A DNA stretch of 64,000 nucleotides from Devosia sp. 66-22 (GCA_001899065.1 MKUZ01000022.1:89525-153524); one strand, 5' to 3'; counted from the stretch's first letter, positions 35,190 to 42,678 are shown. Made by a program: numbers and translations. Notes: a model not told the origin generated them from the letters alone.

Positions 35190-35942
35190 ATGAAGTACTC
35201 CGCCTGCATCGAGTGGCTGTTCGCCGAAGTCGGCGATTTCCCCGAGCGTGTTCGCGCTGCCCACAAGGCGGGGCTCGATGGAATCGAGTTCTGGCTGTGG
35301 ACCAACAAGGACATCGACGCGATGCTCGCCGCCGTGCGCGAGACCGGCATTGCGGTGACCGGTATGGTGGCCGAGCCGATGGTGCCGCTCACCGACCCGG
35401 CGCAGCACGGCGCGTTCCTGGATGGGCTGAAACGATCGATCGACATCGCGCGCAGGCTCGGCGCGCCCGCTCTGATCGCCCAGGCGGGCGCCGATCTGCA
35501 GGGTCGCAGTCGCGAGGAGCAGCGCGCCGCACTGGTTGCATGCCTCGCCCGCGGCGCCGACGTGCTCAAGGGGTCGGGCGTCGTGCTGATGGTCGAGCCG
35601 CTCAACACCCGCGTGGACCATGCGGGCTACTTTCTGCCCTCGACCGTGGAAGGGCTGGACATCATTGACGAGCTGAACCGCCCCGAGATCAGGCTGATCT
35701 ACGACATCTACCACTCGGCGGTGATGGGCGAAGACGTTGCCGAAGTGCTCAAGGGCCGACTCGATCGCGTCGCGCACGTGCACCTTGCCGATGCCCCGGG
35801 GAGGCATGAGCCGGGCAGCGGGACGATGGACTGGCGGCGGCGGCTGCAATGGCTCACCGACAACGGCTATCGCGGCATGGTTGGGCTCGAATACATGCCT
35901 ACCCAATCGACGGAAGCTTCGCTGCGCGCGTTGCGATCGTAG
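35190..35942 (+). CDS. Hydroxypyruvate isomerase-like TIM-barrel sugar isomerase/epimerase
   Basis: This 250-residue xylose-isomerase-like TIM barrel is closest in pattern to hydroxypyruvate isomerase (Hyi). It starts MKYSACIEWLFAEVGDFPERV and has metal-ligand regions VEPLNTRVDHAGYFL, LIYDIYHSAVMGED, HVHLADAPGRHEPGSG and GLEYMP. Two starts are possible: ATG at 35178, overlapping the upstream stop, or ATG at 35190 with GAGGG at good spacing; the second matches the family N-terminus. It ends the LacI-controlled operon and is followed by a hairpin terminator. A related ketose epimerase activity is possible. Confidence 0.88.
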   Translation: MKYSACIEWLFAEVGDFPERVRAAHKAGLDGIEFWLWTNKDIDAMLAAVRETGIAVTGMVAEPMVPLTDPAQHGAFLDGLKRSIDIARRLGAPALIAQAGADLQGRSREEQRAALVACLARGADVLKGSGVVLMVEPLNTRVDHAGYFLPSTVEGLDIIDELNRPEIRLIYDIYHSAVMGEDVAEVLKGRLDRVAHVHLADAPGRHEPGSGTMDWRRRLQWLTDNGYRGMVGLEYMPTQSTEASLRALRS

Positions 35943-36035
35943 CCGGCCGCTCAAGCCTTCCGGCGCTGAGAGACATCACGGCCGCGAACCTATGGCCCGG
36001 GACGCATCCGCGCCCACGAATGGGCATGCGCACAC

Positions 36036-36061
36036 AGGCCCGGTCTCCGCCTGGGCCTTTG
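36036..36061 (+). terminator. Probable terminator of the LacI-controlled operon
   Basis: AGGCCC at 36036-36041 pairs with GGGCCT at 36053-36058, followed by TTTG. Outer CACA/TGTG bases extend the stem past one mismatch. It lies about 95 bases after the isomerase gene and just before the left repeat of the tRNA-linked element. Confidence 0.6.
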
Positions 36062-36092
36062 TGAGGTCTAGCCTGGTCGCTGTGTAAGAGGC

Positions 36093-36111
36093 TGGTGGAG
36101 CCAATCGGAAT
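36093..36111 (+). repeat. Distal attachment-site-like repeat of tRNA-Ala 3' end
   Basis: This 19-base exact copy of the tRNA-Ala 3' end (including the encoded CCA) lies in direct orientation, 954 bases from the tRNA copy. No other part of the tRNA is present here. It is interpreted as the far attachment site of the inserted element. Confidence 0.8.
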
Positions 36112-36140
36112 GCCAGCGATGAGGCGTTTCAATGGGTTAC

Positions 36141-36201
36141 GTTGGCTAACCGGCCCGGGCCACCCGTTGATCTACAATGCGAATTTCTCGTGTTGGCTAA
36201 C
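36141..36201. repeat. Paired GTTGGCTAAC sites at the left end of the element
   Basis: GTTGGCTAAC occurs at 36141-36150 and 36192-36201. The 10-mer is nearly its own reverse complement (GTTAGCCAAC). The first lies 29 bases inside the left attachment-like repeat. Arm-type sites for an integrase or excision factor are the natural reading. Confidence 0.6.
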
Positions 36202-36206
36202 TAGCT

Positions 36207-36665
36207 CTAGGCACCTTGAGCGGCAAGGGAGCGACTAAGCTGCCTTGGGATGTCGAGCCAACCATCAGCAAGGCCATGGTTGACGAGATCAGAGGCCGCG
36301 ACGACCAGTGCGGCTGCCTCTGCGAGCCCACCTGAGCGCGCGGCGGCGATTAGTTTTGCGAACTCGGTTTCGTGCCGCAATGGGGCTTTGAGAAGAAAAC
36401 GCTGAGAGGCCCATGCCTGCTCCCAACCTTCGGCAATGCGCTTTGCGATCTTGCCTTCAAGCAGTGAGCGGGCAAATGAAAACCGCAGATGATGGATCGA
36501 CATGACGTCGCGACGGAAGCGCAGCACCGGATCCTTAGTCACGTCGGCCTCGTCGACAGAGATCCCAGCAGCGAGCTGAGACAGTCGGTCAGTCCGCGAG
36601 TCCAATCGCAATGGGTGCAATGCTGCTTCTAAGACTGCTCGGAGTTTCGCGTGGTCACCGAGCAC
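36207..36665 (-). CDS. Hypothetical protein within the integrative element
   Basis: This is a 152-residue frame with a GTG start and no clear ribosome site. The sequence is mostly helical in appearance (LLEGKIAKRIAEGWEQAW, AAARSGGLAEAAALVVAASDL), without a signal peptide or membrane segment. I do not recognise a family. It fills about half of the element and overlaps the 5' end of the plus-strand frame below, so at most one of the two can be full length. It may be a remnant of a longer gene. Confidence 0.4.
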   Translation of the reverse strand: MLGDHAKLRAVLEAALHPLRLDSRTDRLSQLAAGISVDEADVTKDPVLRFRRDVMSIHHLRFSFARSLLEGKIAKRIAEGWEQAWASQRFLLKAPLRHETEFAKLIAAARSGGLAEAAALVVAASDLVNHGLADGWLDIPRQLSRSLAAQGA

Positions 36666-36919
36666 ATCTCTGGCCGCATCGTCTAGGGGAGTATCCAGAG
36701 GTCGCCGACATCGAGCAACGTGCCCACTACAATTTGCTCGAGATGGATTTTGGCCGACGGCTCGTAGCCAAGTTCAGGTTCAAGCCATCAGCACTTTGGG
36801 TAGGAGAAACCTTTCAGCCTATTCCTCAAAAGGCACTTTACCCCACAGGCACTCGGGATCCACTCCAGGAGGTGATGATGCACTTGAAGGCCGAAATCGC
36901 GGCAAGTGGCCCAGTGTAG
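36611..36919 (+). CDS. Short unrecognised frame within the integrative element
   Basis: This is an open frame of 102 residues, or 58 from the internal ATG at 36743 (MDFGRRLVAKFRF). The latter half, ending MMHLKAEIAASGPV, looks like ordinary protein, but no family is recognised and no ribosome site stands out. It overlaps the start of the minus-strand frame. It could be the 3' end of a truncated cargo gene. The stretch 36920-37046 holds only repeats. Confidence 0.3.
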   Translation: MGAMLLLRLLGVSRGHRAHLWPHRLGEYPEVADIEQRAHYNLLEMDFGRRLVAKFRFKPSALWVGETFQPIPQKALYPTGTRDPLQEVMMHLKAEIAASGPV

Positions 36920-36983
36920 TCCGCCTGGATCGACCACACCGACTATGCCGGGCGAGAGTATCGAGACGAAGCGCGAACGAACC

Positions 36984-37016
36984 GTTGGCTAACCTGCCCA
37001 ACGACCGTTGGCTAAC
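36984..37016. repeat. Paired GTTGGCTAAC sites at the right end of the element
   Basis: GTTGGCTAAC occurs at 36984-36993 and 37007-37016, starts 23 bases apart. The second ends 30 bases before the tRNA-side repeat, matching the 29-base distance at the left end. Confidence 0.6.
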
Positions 37017-37046
37017 CGCTGCGATGTCAGGGAGTTAAGAGGCGGA

Positions 37047-37122
37047 TGGTGGAGCCAATCGGAATCGAACCGACGACCTTCTGAATGCCATTCAGACGCT
37101 CTCCCAACTGAGCTATGGCCCC
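37047..37122 (-). tRNA. tRNA-Ala (GGC anticodon)
   Basis: This 76-base tRNA is read from 37122 down to 37047. The acceptor stem GGGGCCA pairs with UGGCUCC allowing one wobble or mismatch. The D arm GCUC-AGUUGGGA-GAGC, anticodon arm UCUGA-AUGGCAU-UCAGA (anticodon GGC) and T arm GUCGG-UUCGAUU-CCGAU follow. Discriminator A and CCA are encoded. Its 3' 19 bases are duplicated at 36093-36111, marking it as an integration site; the duplication leaves an intact tRNA. Confidence 0.97.
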
Positions 37123-37217
37123 ACGATGCCTGTGGTAGTCTTGGGAACGCTGCGGCGGTTGCCCGTCGCGGCGCGGGTGTTGTCTAGTCGAGCGTCCCTG
37201 AGGACGCAAGCGGCAAT

Positions 37218-37634
37218 TTAGCGCTCGTCGCCGCCGCCCACGTCGAAGTCGAGGTCGCCCTCTTCCTCTTCGTCTTCCTCAAGGAAGGTGTCGGCGTCGT
37301 CTTCGCCGATGTCTTCGACATCCTCGGCATCCTCGATATCGGGGATCTCTTCGCCGCTCTCCTCGCCTGCCTCTTCGGCGTCGGCGTCTTCGAGCGAGAT
37401 GACTTCGGGCTCGTCCGACGAGGCCGCGGTCACTTCCTCGACCTCGACTTCTTCTTCCTCGGTCTCGTCCTCGTCACGGCCAACCTTGCGGGTCGACACG
37501 ACATTCTGCTCGAAATAGGAGCGCGGATAGGACTTTCCGGTGTACGGGGAGACGATCGGATCCCGGTTAAGATCGTAGAACTTCTTGCCGGTATCGGGGT
37601 CTTCCCGCTTGGTGCCGCGGTCTTGATTGGCCAA
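37218..37634 (-). CDS. TIGR02300 family acidic protein
   Basis: This 138-residue protein is of an alphaproteobacterial family of unknown function. The conserved N-terminal half carries GTKREDPDTGKKFYDLNRDPIVSPYTGKSYP (about 6-37). The C-terminal half is extremely acidic (long Glu/Asp runs), probably disordered. The TTG at 37634 fits the family start and has AGGAAG about seven bases upstream. It is divergent from cmk. In related genomes this gene commonly flanks the aroA-cmk-rpsA group. Its function is not known. Confidence 0.85.
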   Translation of the reverse strand: MANQDRGTKREDPDTGKKFYDLNRDPIVSPYTGKSYPRSYFEQNVVSTRKVGRDEDETEEEEVEVEEVTAASSDEPEVISLEDADAEEAGEESGEEIPDIEDAEDVEDIGEDDADTFLEEDEEEEGDLDFDVGGGDER

Positions 37635-37835
37635 GGCTGACTTCCTCTTTGAAGCTGAAACGCGGGGCCGCCCGCTCGGGTTCGTCCGGTTAGGGCCAAA
37701 GTCTGCCCCTGTCAAACGCAAAAACGGTGGGTTTTGCGGGGCTCTCTCCGGCGTCTGGCGCATGCCTCGAACGAAGGCTGGGAAATGCGTGCGCCCGGCT
37801 TGACCGGCATACATCAAATGCGGTTCCTCGGCAGC

Positions 37836-38486
37836 ATGATCATCGCCGTCGACGGACCGGCCGCTTCGGGGAAGGGCACGCTCGCGCAGGGACTGGCGCG
37901 GCATTATGGCCTGCCGCACCTGGATACCGGCCTGCTCTACCGGGCGGTGGGGCTGGCGGTGAGGGATGCTGCAGATACGCCGCAATTCGAAGCGCGGGCC
38001 ATTGCCGCCGCCCGGGCGCTCGACACGGCCCATCTCACCGATCTCGAGGCGCTGACCAGCGCCGAGGCGAGCGTGCTTGCCAGCAAGGTGGCGGTGATCG
38101 GCGACGTCCGGCAGGCGATGCGGCAGTATCAGCGCGATTTCGCCCGCCAGCCGGGCGGCGCCGTGCTCGACGGACGCGATATAGGCACCGTGATCTGCCC
38201 CGATGCCGACGTGAAGCTGTTCATCGAGGCCGACTCCAAGGCGCGCATGGAGCGCCGGGCCCGGCAGTTCGAGGCAAAAGGCCTGCCGGTTGACCGCTAC
38301 GCCCTCTATCACCAGATAGAGGAGCGGGACGCGCGGGACCGCGCCAACCCGCATGGCGGCTTCTACAAGGCCGCGGATGCCCACTTGCTGGACACCACGC
38401 GCTTGGATATAGAGGCCGCACTCCGCGCAGCCGTCGCCATTGTCGACGGGGTCATGGCCGGGAAGGCAGCCTCGAAAGGGGCTTAA
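37836..38486 (+). CDS. cmk: Cytidylate kinase
   Basis: This 216-residue cytoplasmic kinase phosphorylates CMP and dCMP with ATP. The P-loop is DGPAASGKGT (about 5-14), followed by LDTGLLYRAV (27-36), the CMP-binding DGRDIGTVICPDA and the lid arginines in RMERRARQ and DRYALYHQIEERDARD. The ATG at 37836 starts directly at the first strand (MIIAVDGPAA). It precedes rpsA as in most proteobacteria, with 160 bases between. aroA, often immediately upstream in relatives, is absent here. Confidence 0.96.
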   Translation: MIIAVDGPAASGKGTLAQGLARHYGLPHLDTGLLYRAVGLAVRDAADTPQFEARAIAAARALDTAHLTDLEALTSAEASVLASKVAVIGDVRQAMRQYQRDFARQPGGAVLDGRDIGTVICPDADVKLFIEADSKARMERRARQFEAKGLPVDRYALYHQIEERDARDRANPHGGFYKAADAHLLDTTRLDIEAALRAAVAIVDGVMAGKAASKGA

Positions 38487-38646
38487 TCCAACCTTCCTCC
38501 GCTTCCCCCTTCGTCATCGCTTAAGGTCCGGCTCCGGAAACTACCATCACATCGCTGGCTCGCGCTTTCGCGCACCGGACCGCTTTTGCTTGAGCGGTAG
38601 AGCCGGGCCAGCTCAACACCAGCCACCGGTCGCAGTGGAGAAGAGT

Positions 38647-40344
38647 TTGGCTATTCAAACCGCCGAGAAAGAAGATTTCGAGTCGCTCCTGATGGACTCG
38701 TTCATGGACAACGACGCCGTCGAAGGCGCCGTGGTCAAGGGGATCGTGGTCGCGATCGAAAAGGATCTGGCGATCATCGACGTCGGTCTCAAAACCGAAG
38801 GGCGCATCGCGCTCAAGGAATTCGGCGCTGCCGGCCGTGACGGCACCATCAAGGTGGGCTCGGAAGTCGAGGTCTATGTCGACCGCGTCGAGAACGCCAT
38901 GGGCGAAGCGGTGTTGAGCCGCGAGAAGGCCCGCCGCGAAGAGAGCTGGGTCAAGCTCGAAGAGCTTTACAACGCCAATCAGCGCGTCGAAGGCATCATC
39001 TTCAACCAGGTCAAGGGTGGCTTCACCGTCGACCTCGAAGGCGCCGTGGCGTTCCTGCCGCGCTCGCAGGTGGACATCCGTCCGATCCGCGACATCGGCC
39101 CGCTGATGAACGTCCCGCAGCCCTTCCAGATCCTCAAGATGGACAAGCGCCGCGGCAATATCGTCGTGTCGCGCCGCGCGATTCTCGAAGAGAGCCGCGC
39201 CGAGCAGCGCTCGGAGATCGTTCAGCAGCTCGAGGAAGGCCAGATCGTCGACGGCGTGGTCAAGAACATCACCGACTACGGTGCGTTCGTGGACCTGGGC
39301 GGCATCGACGGCCTGCTGCACGTCACCGACATTGCGTGGCGCCGCGTCAACCACCCGTCCGAAGTGCTCTCGATCGGTGAGACCATCAAGGTCCAGATCA
39401 TCCGCATCAACCACGAGAGCCACCGCATCAGCCTGGGCATGAAGCAGCTCCAGGCCGACCCGTGGGAAGGCATCGAGGCGAAGTACCCGGTGGGCGCCAA
39501 GTTCACCGGCCGCGTCACCAACATCACCGACTACGGTGCGTTCGTCGAGCTGGAGCCGGGCATCGAAGGCCTGATCCACGTTTCGGAAATGTCGTGGACC
39601 AAGAAGAACGTCCACCCCGGCAAGATCGTCTCCACGTCGCAGGAAGTGGAAGTGATGGTGCTCGAGGTCGACCCCGACAAGCGCCGTATCTCGCTGGGCC
39701 TCAAGCAGACCCTCGCCAATCCGTGGGAGACCTTCGCGGACAAGTTCCCGATCGGCTCGACCATCGAGGGCGAAGTCAAGAACAAGACCGAGTTCGGCCT
39801 GTTCATCGGTCTCGAAGGCGACGTGGACGGCATGGTCCACCTCTCCGATCTCGACTGGCAGAAGCCGGGCGAGCAGGCGCTCGACGAGTACAACCGTGGC
39901 GATATCGTCTCGGCTAAGGTGCTCGACGTCGATGTCGAGAAGGAGCGGATCTCGCTCGGCATCAAGCAGCTCGCCACCGGCGACGAGAAGGACTCTTCGG
40001 GCGAAGGCCTGCGCAAGGGTTCGGTCGTCACCGGCATCGTGACCGAGGTCAACGATGGTGGCATCGAGGTCAAGATCGAGGGCAGCGAGATGACGGCGTT
40101 CATCCGCCGCGCCGATCTCAGCCGCGACCGCAACGACCAGCGTCCGGAGCGGTTCTCCAAGGGCGAGAAGGTCGACGCGCGCGTCACCCAGTACGACCGC
40201 AAGACCGGCAAGATCGCCCTCTCCATCAAGGCGCTGGAAATCGCCGAGGAGAAGGAAGCCGTTGCCGCCTACGGTTCGTCGGACTCGGGCGCCTCGCTCG
40301 GCGACATCCTGGGCGCCGCGCTCAAGGATCGCGAGAAGAAGTGA
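38647..40344 (+). CDS. rpsA: 30S ribosomal protein S1
   Basis: This 565-residue protein has six S1 RNA-binding domains, each about 70-90 residues (for example GAFVDLGGIDGLLHVTDIAWRRVNHP and GAFVELEPGIEGLIHVSEMSWTKK). It binds mRNA leaders and brings them to the 30S subunit. The TTG at 38647 is taken as start because GGAG lies six bases upstream and the product opens AIQTAEKEDFESLL as in other alphaproteobacteria; a GTG four codons earlier is the alternative. The ending is typical (LGDILGAALKDREKK). Two hairpins follow, the second a terminator. Confidence 0.96.
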   Translation: MAIQTAEKEDFESLLMDSFMDNDAVEGAVVKGIVVAIEKDLAIIDVGLKTEGRIALKEFGAAGRDGTIKVGSEVEVYVDRVENAMGEAVLSREKARREESWVKLEELYNANQRVEGIIFNQVKGGFTVDLEGAVAFLPRSQVDIRPIRDIGPLMNVPQPFQILKMDKRRGNIVVSRRAILEESRAEQRSEIVQQLEEGQIVDGVVKNITDYGAFVDLGGIDGLLHVTDIAWRRVNHPSEVLSIGETIKVQIIRINHESHRISLGMKQLQADPWEGIEAKYPVGAKFTGRVTNITDYGAFVELEPGIEGLIHVSEMSWTKKNVHPGKIVSTSQEVEVMVLEVDPDKRRISLGLKQTLANPWETFADKFPIGSTIEGEVKNKTEFGLFIGLEGDVDGMVHLSDLDWQKPGEQALDEYNRGDIVSAKVLDVDVEKERISLGIKQLATGDEKDSSGEGLRKGSVVTGIVTEVNDGGIEVKIEGSEMTAFIRRADLSRDRNDQRPERFSKGEKVDARVTQYDRKTGKIALSIKALEIAEEKEAVAAYGSSDSGASLGDILGAALKDREKK

Positions 40345-40388
40345 CCCGATAGCGGCATCCCCCCGCAGGCGGGGATATCGCCGGGTCG
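40343..40388 (+). other. Hairpin directly after rpsA
   Basis: Outer arms GACCCG/CGGGTC and inner arms ATCCCC/GGGGAT, with a CCCCGC-AG-GCGGGG tip at 40361-40374, form an imperfect long stem starting at the rpsA stop. There is no T-run. It is possibly a 3' stabiliser, or a palindrome related to the repeats near 8900-9115. Confidence 0.5.
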
Positions 40389-40407
40389 GCACAGTTGACG
40401 GATTTGG

Positions 40408-40439
40408 GGCCCGCGCCTAACGGTGCGGGCCTTGTTTTT
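40408..40439 (+). terminator. Intrinsic terminator of rpsA
   Basis: GGCCCGC at 40408-40414 pairs with GCGGGCC at 40425-40431 around a ten-base loop, followed by TTGTTTTT. This is a textbook intrinsic terminator. It ends only 11 bases before the start of the GNAT gene, so that gene's ribosome site lies just after the T-run. Confidence 0.85.
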
Positions 40440-40449
40440 GGGGGATGCG

Positions 40450-40953
40450 ATGAAGCTACCGGGCGTCGCCTGGCGCGCCATGACCGGCTACGATCTCGAC
40501 GATGTCGTCCAGATCGCCGGGGTCGTTCACCCCGATTTCTTCGAATCTCCCGACGTGCTCGCCGAGCGCCAGCGCCTCTACCATTTCGGTTCCTACCTGC
40601 TGGAAGTGAACGAGCGCCCTGCCGGCTACGTGCTGAGCCATCCCTGGACCATGGGCACGCTGCCGCGGCTCAACAGTCTGCTCGGTGAGCTTCCTGAGGG
40701 CGCCGACACCTACTACATCCACGACCTCGCCTTGCTGCCGGTCGCCCGCCGGGTGGGCGCCGCGAGCTACATCACCAACGCGCTCGCCAAGCACGCCCGC
40801 GCCCACGGCTTCCCCACCATGAGCCTCGTCGCCGTGAACGGCAGCGTGCCGTACTGGGAAAAGCACGAGTTCGCGGTCGCCGACATCCCCGAACTGTTCC
40901 CCAAGCTGCTGTCCTACGAGCCGGAGGCCCGGCTGATGGTGCGGCGGCTGTAG
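40450..40953 (+). CDS. GNAT family N-acetyltransferase
   Basis: This 167-residue protein has the GCN5-related acetyltransferase pattern: YYIHDLALLPVARRVGAASYITNALAKHARAHGF (about 88-121) forms the acetyl-CoA-binding strand and helix, with the V-shaped region then AVNGSVPYWEKHEF. The acceptor is unknown. Its ATG at 40450 has only G-rich sequence from the rpsA terminator as ribosome site. Expression must come from read-through or a promoter inside the terminator region, unless transcription begins at an unseen site. Confidence 0.85.
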   Translation: MKLPGVAWRAMTGYDLDDVVQIAGVVHPDFFESPDVLAERQRLYHFGSYLLEVNERPAGYVLSHPWTMGTLPRLNSLLGELPEGADTYYIHDLALLPVARRVGAASYITNALAKHARAHGFPTMSLVAVNGSVPYWEKHEFAVADIPELFPKLLSYEPEARLMVRRL

Positions 40954-41007
40954 TTGGAGCATCCCGCCGGGCGTGGTAAGCCGGCGCCAGTTGCCAGAGG
41001 CCGTTTC

Positions 41008-41949
41008 ATGTCCGATCCGATCGTCGATCCGTCGCACGCCATACCCGCGGCGAGCCAGCTCCGGCGGTCGCGGTTTCGCTGGCGCATGCTTGCGTTCATC
41101 GCACTGGTGATTGCGGTGCTTGCCGGGACGGCGCGCTTCGCGACCGAGAACGGCATCTCCGGCGACACCATCGCGCGGATCGAGATTGACGGGACCATTG
41201 CATCCGATCCGCTGCGCCTGGCTGCGCTCAAGAGGATCGGCGACAGCCCCGACGTAAAGGCAGTGGTGATCGCCATCAATTCGCCAGGCGGCACCACCGC
41301 CGGCGGCGAGGAGCTCTACGACGCCATCGGCAAGCTGCGCGCCAAGAAGCCGGTCGTCGCCTATGTGAAGGAACTGGGGGCGTCGGCCGCCTATATGGCC
41401 GCGATCGCGTCGGACCGCATCTTCGTGCGGCGCCTGTCGATCGTCGGCTCGATCGGCGTGCTGTTCCAGACCACCGATGCCAGTAAGCTCATGCACACGA
41501 TCGGCGTCGATCTCGACAAGGTCGCGTCGGGGCCGCTCAAGGCCGAGCCCGACATCGACGAGCCGATGTCGGACGAGGTGCGGGCCTCGCTCCAGGCTCT
41601 GGTGGACGACTCGTTCTCCTGGTTTGTCGATGTGGTGGCCGAGCGCCGCGGCATGACGCGCGCCGAGGTCCTGCCGCTGGCCGACGGGCGCATCGTCACC
41701 GGCAATCAGGGGATCGCGAGCGGGCTTGTCGACGAAGTCGGCGGCGAGGCGGAAGCCATCGCCTGGCTCGAGGCCAACAAATCCATCAAGCCCGACCTGC
41801 CGGTCGTCACCTGGTATCCGCAGGCGCAGCCGCCCTACGCCAATTGGGGGAAGTGGCTGGGCGGACAGGCCCGTGCGGCAATGGGACTGCCGGCCGAAGG
41901 GCCCGTTCTGCTTGACGGGCTGGTTTCGCTTTGGCAGGTTGCCCGCTGA
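41008..41949 (+). CDS. sppA: Signal peptide peptidase SppA, short form
   Basis: This 313-residue S49 serine protease is anchored in the inner membrane by one helix (about residues 27-43). The catalytic dyad can be placed: Ser126 in KELGASAAYMAA and Lys179 in SGPLKAEP. IEIDGTIA and INSPGGTT (91-98) are the usual structural blocks. It digests cleaved signal peptides and other membrane peptides. It lies between the GNAT gene and ihfB, the usual rpsA-sppA-ihfB order in Rhizobiales. Confidence 0.92.
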   Translation: MSDPIVDPSHAIPAASQLRRSRFRWRMLAFIALVIAVLAGTARFATENGISGDTIARIEIDGTIASDPLRLAALKRIGDSPDVKAVVIAINSPGGTTAGGEELYDAIGKLRAKKPVVAYVKELGASAAYMAAIASDRIFVRRLSIVGSIGVLFQTTDASKLMHTIGVDLDKVASGPLKAEPDIDEPMSDEVRASLQALVDDSFSWFVDVVAERRGMTRAEVLPLADGRIVTGNQGIASGLVDEVGGEAEAIAWLEANKSIKPDLPVVTWYPQAQPPYANWGKWLGGQARAAMGLPAEGPVLLDGLVSLWQVAR

Positions 41950-42003
41950 CTAAGGAACACTGATTATCCTTTACCGTCGCGACCACAACCGCCCGGGGGC
42001 GAG

Positions 42004-42285
42004 ATGATCAAGTCTGAACTGGTCGAGAAGCTTGCGAGCGAGAACCCGCATCTGTTTCAGCGCGACGTCGAGAACATCGTCAACGCCATCCTCGATGAGG
42101 TTGGCAATGCGATGGCCCGTGGCGACCGCGTCGAGCTTCGTGGCTTCGGCGCCTTCGCCGTCAAGAACCGTCCGGCCCGCGTGGGGCGCAACCCGCGCAC
42201 CGGCGAGCAGGTCGAGGTCGGCGAGAAGTATGTGCCGCAGTTCAAGGCCGGCAAGGAGATCCGTGAACGGCTCAACAAGGCATAG
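42004..42285 (+). CDS. ihfB: Integration host factor subunit beta
   Basis: This 93-residue DNA-bending protein is of the HU/IHF family. The sequence [18 protein letters not shown] and the DNA-intercalating arm region [11 protein letters not shown] (Pro64 at the tip) identify the beta subunit, which pairs with IHF-alpha to kink DNA sharply. GGGGGCGAG precedes the ATG. Its place after rpsA and sppA is conserved in the group. Confidence 0.96.
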   Translation: MIKSELVEKLASENPHLFQRDVENIVNAILDEVGNAMARGDRVELRGFGAFAVKNRPARVGRNPRTGEQVEVGEKYVPQFKAGKEIRERLNKA

Positions 42286-42339
42286 CGCCGGACATGCGGT
42301 GCGTAACTTGCTTCGGCCGGGGATCCGGAACGTAACCGC

Positions 42340-42675
42340 ATGATCAGACGCATTGTTGGTTGGGTTGTGCTGGTGCCGCTCTGCCTGGTGATGATTGTTT
42401 TCTCACTCGCCAACCGGCAGCTCGTGGTCGTCAATTTCAATCCGCTGGTGCCCTCCGAAGCGCTGACCACGCCGGGTGTGGGTGTGCCGCTGTTCCTCGT
42501 GCTGTTCGCGGTGCTGCTCATCGGCGTGCTGCTGGGCGGCATCGCCACCTGGTTCGCGCAGGCGCCGCATCGTCGTGACGAGCGTGCCTATAAGCGCGAG
42601 GCCGAGCGGCTCAACCGCGAGATGAACGCCATCCGCCGCCCCTCGCTCACCGTCGACGACCTGGCAAAGCCGTAA
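42340..42675 (+). CDS. LapA-domain (DUF1049) membrane protein
   Basis: This 111-residue inner-membrane protein has two hydrophobic helices (about 5-27 and 46-71) joined by a short loop, VVVNFNPLVPSEALTTPGVGVPLF, followed by a basic cytoplasmic tail (RRDERAYKREAERLNREM). This is the lipopolysaccharide assembly protein A (LapA) domain pattern. It sits between ihfB and trpF, as in related genomes, with trpF only three bases downstream. Its role in this group is not established. Confidence 0.88.
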   Translation: MIRRIVGWVVLVPLCLVMIVFSLANRQLVVVNFNPLVPSEALTTPGVGVPLFLVLFAVLLIGVLLGGIATWFAQAPHRRDERAYKREAERLNREMNAIRRPSLTVDDLAKP

Positions 42676-42678
42676 GCG

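Larger units (their letters stand above)
36085..37065. mobile_element. Small integrative element or remnant inserted at tRNA-Ala
   Basis: The 3' end of the tRNA-Ala gene (TGGTGGAGCCAATCGGAAT, 37047-37065 on the plus strand) is repeated exactly at 36093-36111. An adjacent TAAGAGGC (36085-36092 and 37036-37043, three bases offset) is shared as well. This is the mark of tyrosine-recombinase integration at a tRNA 3' end. The roughly 935 bases between look lower in GC than the neighbours by eye and hold only short unrecognised frames, with no integrase. Four copies of GTTGGCTAAC sit near the ends. Either a deletion remnant of a larger island or a minimal element mobilised in trans. Confidence 0.75.
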
